Of a stretch of DNA of 5,378 nt, positions 1 to 5,378 are shown piece after piece. Every line of letters starts with the position of its first letter. Within the stretch, counting starts at the first letter, position 1. The notes under the pieces were generated by a model. That model was not told the origin of the DNA. It made no database searches and saw only the letters and a program-made list of their open reading frames with translations. The position numbers and the translations under genes are program-made. This stretch comes from Chloroflexota bacterium (GTDB taxonomy: Bacteria; Chloroflexota; Anaerolineae; J036; Brachytrichaceae): positions 1-5,378 of the forward strand of contig JAKALH010000232.1 in assembly GCA_021813225.1 (NCBI GenBank). Reading direction: 5' to 3'.

Positions 1-1
1 G

Positions 2-334
2 ACGACCTTCAGGTTCAACAGTTTTGACTACTACATCGTAGATGGTCAGATCGTGCCGGGTCAATCACTTGATGCGAGGCAGAAGGCTGCCGCCACGAAA
101 TTCGTCGTTGCCGGAAAGAGCGGCACTGCGCAGGCGCCAGGAGCAAACGATAAACCCTTCGCCTGGTTCACTGCCTATGCGCCCGCCGATAACCCACAGA
201 TTGCCGTTACAGTCATGCTTGAGAACGCCGGCGAAGGTTCGGTTGTTGCCGCCCCCCTGGTGCGTCAGATCGTAGAAACCTACTTCGGACTGCCGCTCTC
301 CGCGCTGCCGCGCGACGCACAAGTCACTCATTAA
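2..334 (+). CDS. Class B penicillin-binding protein, transpeptidase domain, C-terminal fragment (5' end outside the window)
   Basis: The reading frame is open from the first complete codon (base 2) to a TAA at 332-334, giving 110 residues with no credible start of its own, so this is the tail of a gene that begins to the left. The key motif is GKSGTAQ, with the lysine at base 116 (fragment residue 39). This is the third conserved motif (K-T/S-G-T) of penicillin-binding transpeptidases, lining the active site on strand beta-3. The following segment (AWFTAYAP, then AVTVMLENAGEGS, then APLVRQIVETYF) matches the usual end of PbpA/PBP2-like class B enzymes, which cross-link peptidoglycan outside the membrane. 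The catalytic SxxK and SxN motifs and any membrane anchor lie off the window. The serine form KSGT is an accepted variant. The protein ends a few residues past the domain and rsgA follows closely on the same strand, suggesting co-transcription. The exact subfamily (PbpA, MrdA or FtsI-like) cannot be settled from this fragment. Confidence 0.9.
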   Translation, partial: TTFRFNSFDYYIVDGQIVPGQSLDARQKAAATKFVVAGKSGTAQAPGANDKPFAWFTAYAPADNPQIAVTVMLENAGEGSVVAAPLVRQIVETYFGLPLSALPRDAQVTH

Positions 335-354
335 CCTGAGTGTCATACATCGAC

Positions 355-1317
355 ATGTCGCATCCCCCGCTGACACGGACGACTGGAACAGGTCAGGTTA
401 TCAAAGCTCACAGTGGTTTCTTCACGGTAATCAATCGCGACGGCAGCCAGGTTATCTGTAGAGCGGCCGGTCGCCTGACAAAGCTGAAGCATACACAGGA
501 TGCGCTGGCGATAGGCGACTTTGTCAGATATGAACTCGTCTACAGCGAAGGTTACGCTGAGGGCCGCATCATCGAAGTATTGCCGCGCGGACGGGTGCTG
601 GCGCGCAAGGACCCGATTATCGCCACAAAGGAACAGGAGATACAGCAGGTCATCATTGCCAATCTCGACTTGGTGGTATTCGTATTTGCCTGTGCCGAGC
701 CTGCATTCACTCCTCGGCTACTCGACCGCTACCTGGTCGGCGCTGAGGCGCAGCAGTTACCGGTGCTCATCTGCGCCAACAAAACCGATATCATCAGTTC
801 AGAGGAAGCGCGGCGTCTGTTCCGTGACTATGAGCATATCGGCTACCCGGTCATCTATACCAGCGCAGCAACTGGCGAAGGGGTCGATACGCTGCAGGCA
901 GCGTTGCACGGCAAGCTGAGTGTACTTACCGGCAAAAGCGGCGTCGGTAAAAGCAGCCTGCTCAATCGTCTTAAGCCCGGTCTGGATGCCGAAGTCGGTG
1001 CGCTAAGTGAGTTACTCGGCAAAGGTCGACACACAACGGTAGTGCCACAGCTATTCCAGTTGGACTCCGACAGCTGGATTGCCGACACACCGGGCCTGCG
1101 CGCTTACGCCGTCTGGGATGTCGAGGCTGAGGAACTTGACGCCTATTACAGAGAAATCGCGCCGCTGGTAGGCCGGTGCGACTTCTCCGACTGCACCCAT
1201 CTGCATGAGCCTGGATGCGAGGTTAAAAGGCAGGTAGAGACGGGCCATATCAGCGCCGCAAGATACGACTCGTACAGGCGATTGCGAAAGGAACTCAGCC
1301 GCCAACGCAAATGGTGA
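355..1317 (+). CDS. rsgA: Ribosome small subunit-dependent GTPase A (RsgA/YjeQ)
   Basis: RsgA is a cytoplasmic GTPase that binds the 30S subunit late in its maturation and checks the decoding centre. From the ATG at 355 the protein has 320 residues, close to the family norm. An OB-fold is expected at about residues 10-75 (GQVIKAHSGFFTV onward). The GTPase motifs come in the permuted order that defines the family: G4 NKTD at about 142, the G5 region TSAATG, then G1 GKSGVGKSS at about 193, the switch segment GRHTT, and G3 DTPG at about 244. A C-terminal zinc site C-x4-C-x-H-x5-C is complete (Cys275, Cys280, His282, Cys288). An in-frame GTG at 340 would add five residues (MSYID). Neither start has a clear Shine-Dalgarno sequence. 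I prefer the ATG because only a weak GAG (338-340) lies upstream of it and nothing lies upstream of the GTG. It starts 20 bases after the penicillin-binding protein gene, so translation may be coupled. It ends at TGA 1315-1317, converging on purK. Confidence 0.95.
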   Translation: MSHPPLTRTTGTGQVIKAHSGFFTVINRDGSQVICRAAGRLTKLKHTQDALAIGDFVRYELVYSEGYAEGRIIEVLPRGRVLARKDPIIATKEQEIQQVIIANLDLVVFVFACAEPAFTPRLLDRYLVGAEAQQLPVLICANKTDIISSEEARRLFRDYEHIGYPVIYTSAATGEGVDTLQAALHGKLSVLTGKSGVGKSSLLNRLKPGLDAEVGALSELLGKGRHTTVVPQLFQLDSDSWIADTPGLRAYAVWDVEAEELDAYYREIAPLVGRCDFSDCTHLHEPGCEVKRQVETGHISAARYDSYRRLRKELSRQRKW

Positions 1318-1331
1318 GGCAACGAGAGCGT

Positions 1332-2453
1332 TTATTGCGGCAGCAGATCGAATATTCTACGCGCCAGGTCGTCACGCCGTTCAGGCGTCCCGGCGCGTAC
1401 GGTGATATGCCCCAGCTTGCGTCCTGCACGCGGCTCTTTATCATACAGATGAAGATGTACGCCGTTTTCGGCCAGCACACTGGGAACATGCGGCAGACGC
1501 CCAATGATATTGAGCATGGCGCTGTGACCGTTCAAAGCTGTTGAACCCAGCGGCAAGCCACAGATTGCCCTCAGGTGATTTTCAAACTGGCTGGTCTCGG
1601 CGCCTTCGATAGTCCAATGGCCTGAGTTGTGCACACGCGGCGCCATTTCATTGGCAAGCAACCGATCGCCGGCTACGAAGAACTCAATCGCCAGCACGCC
1701 CACGTAATCAAGCTCAGTCAGCACTCGCCGCGCGTAATCCTGGGCCTGCGAGCGTATCTGCCCGATACCCGGCCATTCATCGCCAGTCAGCGGCGCCGAA
1801 TAGCGGAGCAGCCCATCGCGATGCTGGTTTTGAACCAGCGGGTAATGGGCGACATTCCCCTGGGTATCACGCACTGAAATCTGTGAGACCTCTGCACTGA
1901 ATGCAATTTGCTCCTCAAGAATCAAGGGTTTCCGGCCGACTGCATCCCAGGCCGCGTCTGCGTCGTCGAGTGTGTTGATGATGAACTGACCTTTGCCGTC
2001 GTATCCCATCTGGCGTGTCTTGAGCACAGCCGGCATACTTAGCTGCCTGACGCTGTCAGCAAGTTCGTCTCTGCTGTTGACTGGCAGAAAAGCTGGCGTG
2101 GGGATGCCCATGCCATTGAAGAAGCACTTTTCAATCAAGCGATCCTGTGAAACCTCCAGCGCGCGCGGCGGCGGATACACAGCAACTTCACGAGCCAATG
2201 CGGCTGCCAAGGAGACTGGCACGTTCTCAAATTCATACGTCACGACATGCAGGCCGTGCGTAAAATTTTCCAGCGATCCGACATCATCGAACCTACAGAG
2301 CGAAAACTGCGCCAGCATCGCCGCTGATGCTGCCGGCGATTCATCGGCAAAACGAAACCGCATACCCAGTGGATATCCCGCCAGTGCCAGCATGCGACCC
2401 AGTTGTCCAGCGCCCAGCACACCTACAACGATTCCAGGGCTGTCGCTTCGCAT
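1332..2453 (-). CDS. purK: 5-(carboxyamino)imidazole ribonucleotide synthase (N5-CAIR synthetase, PurK)
   Basis: PurK is an ATP-grasp enzyme that uses ATP and bicarbonate to turn AIR into N5-CAIR in cytoplasmic purine synthesis; PurE then isomerises the product. The 373-residue protein is typical in length. Visible features in order are: the N-terminal nucleotide-fold loop GVLGAGQLGRM (about 11-21); YEFENVP (73-79), a PurK hallmark; SQDRLIEK (102-109); the ATP-grasp segment KTRQMGYDGKGQF (145-157); ILEEQIAFSAEVS (178-190); and the metal/ATP-binding end EFF...NEMAPRVHNSGHWTIEG (257-284), which holds the catalytic NEMAPRxHNSGH signature. The ATG is at 2453-2451. The same frame runs into a TAA 15 bases upstream with no other start between, so the start is firm although no clear ribosome binding site is seen. 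It lies 32 bases downstream of purE on the same strand, so the two probably share a transcript and perhaps coupled translation. The gene appears intact, and long frames on the opposite strand are shadows. Confidence 0.96.
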   Translation of the reverse strand: MRSDSPGIVVGVLGAGQLGRMLALAGYPLGMRFRFADESPAASAAMLAQFSLCRFDDVGSLENFTHGLHVVTYEFENVPVSLAAALAREVAVYPPPRALEVSQDRLIEKCFFNGMGIPTPAFLPVNSRDELADSVRQLSMPAVLKTRQMGYDGKGQFIINTLDDADAAWDAVGRKPLILEEQIAFSAEVSQISVRDTQGNVAHYPLVQNQHRDGLLRYSAPLTGDEWPGIGQIRSQAQDYARRVLTELDYVGVLAIEFFVAGDRLLANEMAPRVHNSGHWTIEGAETSQFENHLRAICGLPLGSTALNGHSAMLNIIGRLPHVPSVLAENGVHLHLYDKEPRAGRKLGHITVRAGTPERRDDLARRIFDLLPQ

Positions 2454-2485
2454 CTCAGTGTTTGCTGTTTATCTTTGAATCGAAA

Positions 2486-2977
2486 TCACTGGCGTGGATC
2501 GGGATGCGCCAGTACGGTTTCGGTCTGTGATCTTCTGTAGTGATCCAGCACCTTTCTGAGGCCGGCGCTTTGCTGCGCGAGTATTGATGCGGCAAACAGT
2601 GCGGCATTGATTGCCCCGGCCCTGCCAATTGCAAAAGTGGCTACCGGCACGCCAGCCGGCATCTGCACAATCGACAGAAGCGAGTCAAGCCCGTTCAAAG
2701 CGCGGGATTGCACCGGCACACCCAGCACCGGCAGATTCGTCTTCGCGGCAACCATACCCGGCAAGTGGGCAGCGCCGCCCGCACCGGCAATGATGACCTG
2801 CAGGCCGCGTTGTTCCGCCGCTCCCGCATATTCAAACATCAGATCCGGTGTACGGTGTGCGGATACGACGCGCACTTCATACTGAACGCCGAGTTCGTCC
2901 AGTGTCTGTGCGCAGTGCGACATGGTTTCCCAGTCAGACTTCGACCCCATGATGATTCCAACCAGTGCATCACTCAT
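2486..2977 (-). CDS. purE: N5-carboxyaminoimidazole ribonucleotide mutase (PurE, class I)
   Basis: PurE class I moves the carboxylate of N5-CAIR to carbon 4, producing CAIR for the next purine step, and works as a cytoplasmic homo-octamer. The 163-residue protein has the normal single-domain length. It shows the substrate-phosphate loop MGSKSDW (residues 10-16), SAHRTPD (39-45) with the conserved catalytic-region His41 and Arg42, and the glycine-rich GAGGAAHLPGM (65-75). It then has VLGVPV (84-89) and GLDSLLSIVQMPAGVPVATFAIG (96-118), a stretch typical of the bacterial enzyme that depends on PurK. The presence of purK directly downstream supports class I over the direct AIR carboxylase (class II). 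The ATG at 2977-2975 has a strong AAGGA ribosome binding site upstream. It is the first gene of the purEK pair, and its promoter must lie in the 78-base gap shared with the divergent kinase gene. No riboswitch could fit in this short leader. Confidence 0.97.
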   Translation of the reverse strand: MSDALVGIIMGSKSDWETMSHCAQTLDELGVQYEVRVVSAHRTPDLMFEYAGAAEQRGLQVIIAGAGGAAHLPGMVAAKTNLPVLGVPVQSRALNGLDSLLSIVQMPAGVPVATFAIGRAGAINAALFAASILAQQSAGLRKVLDHYRRSQTETVLAHPDPRQ

Positions 2978-2982
2978 ATATT

Positions 2983-2987
2983 TCCTT
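2983..2987 (-). promoter_or_regulatory. Ribosome binding site of purE
   Basis: On the minus strand the sequence AAGGA (complement of TCCTT at 2983-2987) sits five bases before the purE ATG at 2977. This is a near-ideal Shine-Dalgarno match and spacing, and it fixes the purE start. Confidence 0.8.
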
Positions 2988-3006
2988 TTCGATGAACGGC
3001 ACAGTC

Positions 3007-3012
3007 AGTATA
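3007..3012 (-). promoter_or_regulatory. Candidate -10 element of the purEK promoter
   Basis: The minus strand reads TATACT here, a five-of-six match to the sigma-70-type -10 consensus. It would place transcription start near position 3000, leaving a leader of roughly 20 bases ahead of purE that still contains its ribosome binding site. No convincing -35 box lies at the right distance, so this is a candidate only. It is supported mainly by the fact that a purE promoter must lie in this short divergent gap unless transcription reads in from elsewhere. Confidence 0.35.
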
Positions 3013-3025
3013 CACACGACTTGTT

Positions 3026-3031
3026 TACAAT
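3026..3031 (+). promoter_or_regulatory. Candidate -10 element of the histidine kinase promoter
   Basis: The plus strand reads TACAAT, a five-of-six match to the -10 consensus. Transcription would begin near 3038 and give a leader of about 18 bases that just includes the AAAGG ribosome binding site at 3045-3049. There is no clear -35 box. With the opposite-strand candidate at 3007-3012 it would form a tight back-to-back promoter pair. Low confidence. Confidence 0.3.
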
Positions 3032-3040
3032 TACTGCAAC

Positions 3041-3064
3041 CTGTAAAGGTAAACCTTGTTACAG
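3041..3064 (+). promoter_or_regulatory. Ribosome binding site and TTG start of the kinase, inside a possible hairpin
   Basis: AAAGG at 3045-3049 stands six bases ahead of TTG 3056-3058, the best-supported start of the kinase gene. The same stretch can fold on itself. CTGTAA (3041-3046) is the exact reverse complement of TTACAG (3059-3064). Inside that, AGG (3047-3049) pairs with CCT (3054-3056), leaving a TAAA loop and a two-base bulge at 3057-3058. The fold would bury the ribosome binding site and the start codon. The pairing is visible in the sequence; any regulatory effect is inference, and nine mostly A-T pairs make only a modest stem. Confidence 0.4.
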
Positions 3065-4744
3065 AACGGCGGCCTTACGACAAAGCCAGCTAAAACCAGG
3101 GCGATAGCTAAGAATGTGCCGAAAGAACGCGGGTTGTTACGCCGTCGCACAAACGAACTGAACGCCATACGCGGCATCTTCCATCAGATCAACGCCACAT
3201 CGGACCTGCGCTCGGTACTCGATGCCATCGTGCTGACAACGGCAAAGGCGATGCGTGCAGATTCGGCATCCATATACCTCCTGGACACGCCGACACAGAA
3301 TCTGGTACTTAAGGCAACGACCGGGCTGTATCCCAGTTCCGTTGATCATGCCTACCTGAAGATGGGCCAGGGACTGACCGGCTGGGCGGCGCAGCATAAC
3401 CAGATCGTATCGGTTCGCGATGCGTGGAACGATGAGCGCTTCTATATGATCCCGAATACGCGCGAGCGCCCGTTCAAATCTCTCATGGCGGTGCCGTTGA
3501 TCAGCCAGGACCGCGTGATTGGCGCGATCAATATCCAGACGCACCGTTTACACACCTGGAGTGATGGTGAGATAGAGTTTGCCACTCTGATCAGTGATGT
3601 GGTCGCCGGTGCGTTGGAGCGCGCAATTCTATTTGAGAAAACAGAACACAAGATGCGCGAACTGTCGGCAGTCGCCGAAGTCAGCCGTGCCGTACTGGCG
3701 CCGGCATACCTGGATGAAACGCTGCGGGTTGTCGCAGAGATGGCGGTGCGTGCCGTCAATTCACGACGCTGTGAATTGATGCTTCTGGACGAGAACGACA
3801 ATGCCTATATTACCCGCGCCGTATACGACCAGCGCGCAGATGTGCCCAATGAACCGGCCTGGCCGGTCAGCAGCCCCCCCTTCCTGTCACTCGAACGGCT
3901 GTCTGAGCCGGTACTCGTCTCGGATGCGCGTATCAAGATGCAGCCGCTGCATGCCGCCTGGGCGGCCGATGCTGGACTGGCGGCATTGGTGTGCCTGCCG
4001 TTAACCGTGCACGACCGCACCATCGGCATCATGAATGTTTGGAGCGATCTGGCGGTGGACTTCAGCCAGGCCCAGGTGGAGTTATGCACAACGCTGGCCA
4101 ATCAGATTGCGCTTGCGATAGAGAATGCCCACCTGATTGGTAACGCCGCTATCGTCCGTGAGATGAACCACCGCGTGAAGAATAATCTTCAGAACATCGT
4201 CATGCTGCTGCAACTGCAGATGAGCGATGACCGCAAAGTCAGCGCCAAGGAAGTTTTACAGGAGAGCATCAACCGCATCATGAGCGTTGCGGCTGTCCAC
4301 GATGCCCTGGCTCAGGATGGATTCAGACTGGTGGACGTCAAAGATGTCATCACGCGCGTGGTCAGTCTGGTGCATGCCAATATGACCCGCCCGGACCAGC
4401 GTCTGGAGGTCTCGGTCACGGGCGATGAGATACGGCTGTCGTCACGCGCTGCAACAGCGGTAGCGCTGTGCGCTAATGAACTGGTGCAGAACGCCATGGA
4501 ACACGCCTTCGTCGACCGCGTCGAAGGCAGAATCACCGTCGACCTGCACCGCGGCGAAGCTGACATGACTCTCGAGGTTCGCGATAATGGGCGCGGCAGT
4601 CTGGCTGGCAGTGTGCAGTCGCCCAGCCTTGGCCTGAGCATCGTGGAGACGCTTGTCAGAGAGGATCTGCAAGGCACATTTCAATTGCGCCGCACAACAC
4701 GCGGAAGTGCAGCCAGGATCGTGGCGCCGATGAATTTCTCATGA
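3056..4744 (+). CDS. Soluble GAF-GAF sensor histidine kinase (HisKA_2 class, PdtaS-like layout)
   Basis: This is a 562-residue two-component sensor kinase with no signal peptide or membrane segment, so it should sense a cytoplasmic signal. A first GAF domain spans about residues 50-190 (SIYLLD, GQGLTGWAA, SLMAVPLI, IGAINIQ). A helical linker (about 191-216) joins it to a second, more divergent GAF (about 217-362, with CLPLTVHDRTIGIMNVWS). Then comes a HisKA_2 dimerisation domain with REMNHRVKNNLQN, in which His372 is the likely phosphorylated residue. The ATPase domain follows, with N-box NELVQNAMEHAF (474-485), G1 DNGRG (510-514) and G2 SLGLSIVE (524-531), ending just after. GAF1 has no cysteine, which argues against a covalently attached bilin there. 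The TTG start at 3056 is chosen for its AAAGG at six bases. A GTG at 3116 would remove 20 basic residues but lacks a ribosome binding site. No response regulator is adjacent. The domain plan recalls mycobacterial PdtaS, whose partner is an ANTAR regulator, but PdtaS has GAF-PAS, so its target here is unknown. Confidence 0.9.
   Translation: MLQNGGLTTKPAKTRAIAKNVPKERGLLRRRTNELNAIRGIFHQINATSDLRSVLDAIVLTTAKAMRADSASIYLLDTPTQNLVLKATTGLYPSSVDHAYLKMGQGLTGWAAQHNQIVSVRDAWNDERFYMIPNTRERPFKSLMAVPLISQDRVIGAINIQTHRLHTWSDGEIEFATLISDVVAGALERAILFEKTEHKMRELSAVAEVSRAVLAPAYLDETLRVVAEMAVRAVNSRRCELMLLDENDNAYITRAVYDQRADVPNEPAWPVSSPPFLSLERLSEPVLVSDARIKMQPLHAAWAADAGLAALVCLPLTVHDRTIGIMNVWSDLAVDFSQAQVELCTTLANQIALAIENAHLIGNAAIVREMNHRVKNNLQNIVMLLQLQMSDDRKVSAKEVLQESINRIMSVAAVHDALAQDGFRLVDVKDVITRVVSLVHANMTRPDQRLEVSVTGDEIRLSSRAATAVALCANELVQNAMEHAFVDRVEGRITVDLHRGEADMTLEVRDNGRGSLAGSVQSPSLGLSIVETLVREDLQGTFQLRRTTRGSAARIVAPMNFS
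3853..3867. repeat. Perfect 7-base palindrome followed by a run of seven C
   Basis: ACCGGCC (3853-3859) and GGCCGGT (3861-3867) are exact inverted repeats around a single T, inside the second GAF domain of the kinase. A run of seven C follows at 3874-3880. The frame stays open through both. The encoded segment (NEPAWPVSSPPF) looks like a loop, so the repeat may simply reflect codon choice in a GC-rich gene. Confidence 0.5.
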
Positions 4745-4766
4745 CTCAAACGGCGGTTGACGCGGT

Positions 4767-5378
4767 TCATGGCTGCCGGCTGTCGATGATCTTCCCATCT
4801 CGTAATCGCAGGACTCGGTCGGCGATGCCGATTACCTCCTCGCTGTGAGTGACCATGACCAGATTCTTGCCCGCCCGGCGCGTGAGTTGATCGAGCAGGT
4901 TGAGAACCGTTTTCCCGGTATCCACATCGAGGTTGCCCGTCGGTTCGTCGGCCAGCACGACGACTGGATCATTTGCCAGCGCACGCGCAATAGCAACCCG
5001 TTGCTGCTCGCCGCCGCTCAATCGGTCGGGATAGGTGCGCAGGCGGTCACTCAGATCCACCTGATCCAGCAGCGCCAGCGCACGCTTGCGCCCGGCATGA
5101 CGCGCGGAGGAATCGCTGGAAAGCTCCACGGGGAGCATGACATTTTCCAGGACAGTCAGCATGGGGATCAGGTTGAATGCCTGGAATACAAAGCCGATAT
5201 GCTGGCGTCGATATAAGGTGCGTTCTTTATCACTCATCCGCGTAATCGATCGGCCATCGATTCGAACCTCGCCGGATGTCGGCGCGTCGATGCCCCCGAT
5301 CAGATTCAGCAGAGTGCTCTTGCCGCTGCCGCTTTTGCCCAGCAGGACAGTAAACTCCCCGCAACCGAGTTCCAGGCT
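4767..5378 (-). CDS. ABC transporter ATP-binding protein, LolD/MacB type (N-terminus outside the window)
   Basis: The frame is open from the right edge of the window to a TGA at 4769-4767, giving 203 residues. About 20-30 N-terminal residues, including the A-loop aromatic residue, are missing. All core ABC ATPase motifs are present: Walker A GKSGSGKST (fragment residues 14-22, bases 5339-5313), Q-loop FVFQAFNLIP (63-72), signature LSGGEQQRVAIARA (120-133), Walker B VVVLADEPTGNLD (139-151), and the H-loop TH (177-178). The DEPTGNLD ending and the FQAFNLIP Q-loop are typical of the LolD/MacB/FtsE-like group, which powers FtsX-fold permeases that move lipoproteins, peptides or antibiotics or transmit signals across the envelope. 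The usual GPSGSGKST has a lysine in place of proline here, outside the required G-x4-GKS/T core. No permease is in the window; it could lie off either edge or elsewhere. The shorter frame from the ATG at 5237 would lack Walker A and is not the real gene. The stop converges on the kinase gene with a 22-base gap. The substrate is unknown. Confidence 0.93.
   Translation of the reverse strand, partial: SLELGCGEFTVLLGKSGSGKSTLLNLIGGIDAPTSGEVRIDGRSITRMSDKERTLYRRQHIGFVFQAFNLIPMLTVLENVMLPVELSSDSSARHAGRKRALALLDQVDLSDRLRTYPDRLSGGEQQRVAIARALANDPVVVLADEPTGNLDVDTGKTVLNLLDQLTRRAGKNLVMVTHSEEVIGIADRVLRLRDGKIIDSRQP

Noticed and set aside
42..275. 77-residue plus-strand frame with an ATG near the left edge
   Set aside because: It overlaps the transpeptidase coding frame, which carries the KSGT motif, and its own translation is low-complexity and unlike any family I know.
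1993..2478. 161-residue open frame on the plus strand
   Set aside because: It lies wholly antisense to purK and its upstream flank, has no recognisable domain and is rich in serine, arginine and proline as expected of a shadow frame. PurK is unmistakable in the opposing frame.
3137..3544. 135-residue open frame on the minus strand
   Set aside because: It is antisense to the well-conserved first GAF domain of the kinase, has no family resemblance, and has no supporting ribosome binding site that I can see.
4505..4528. Inverted repeat GCCTTCG / CGAAGGC with a 10-base loop
   Set aside because: It lies inside the conserved ATPase domain of the kinase, just after the N-box, and has no T run. Coding constraint and GC-rich codon use explain it well enough.
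4740..4790. Possible terminator between the kinase and ABC ATPase genes
   Set aside because: There are GC-rich blocks but no stable stem with a T run on either strand.
4741..4845. Small plus-strand frame whose ATG overlaps the kinase stop (ATGA), which could suggest a coupled downstream gene
   Set aside because: It encodes only about 34 residues and runs antisense into the conserved C-terminal part of the ABC ATPase; no domain is seen.

Overview
The window is a compact stretch of bacterial chromosome carrying six protein genes, two of them cut by the window edges, with almost no non-coding DNA. No RNA genes, CRISPR arrays, insertion sequences or other mobile-element signs were seen. The organism is most likely a member of the Chloroflexota (Anaerolineae-like). 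This is inferred from the pairing of a class B penicillin-binding protein with rsgA, from the general look of both proteins, and from a soluble GAF-GAF-HisKA_2 sensor kinase. It rests on remembered family resemblance, not on a search, and is only moderately secure.

Layout, left to right. (1) Positions 2-334, plus strand: the C-terminal end of a penicillin-binding protein transpeptidase, with the KSGT active-site motif. (2) About 355-1317, plus: rsgA, the circularly permuted GTPase of 30S ribosome maturation, following the penicillin-binding protein almost directly. (3) Minus strand, 2977 down to 1332: a purE-purK operon for the carboxylation step of purine synthesis, with purK ending 14 bases from the end of rsgA. 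(4) A 78-base divergent intergenic region (2978-3055) with candidate back-to-back promoters, a good purE ribosome binding site and a possible hairpin over the start of the next gene. (5) 3056-4744, plus: a soluble two-GAF histidine kinase of the HisKA_2 class, probably starting at TTG. (6) 5378 down to 4767, minus: the ATPase subunit of a LolD/MacB-type ABC transporter, missing its N-terminus at the window edge and ending 22 bases from the kinase.

The only clear pathway is PurK plus PurE, which together convert AIR to CAIR through N5-CAIR. The penicillin-binding protein and RsgA share a strand and probably a transcript but act in different processes (cell wall and ribosome assembly). The kinase has no response regulator in view, and the ABC ATPase has no permease in view; its partner would lie beyond either edge of the window or elsewhere. 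I see no convincing new system here. The most unusual signals are the hairpin that could hide the kinase start site, and the orphan kinase itself, whose design recalls the PdtaS family.
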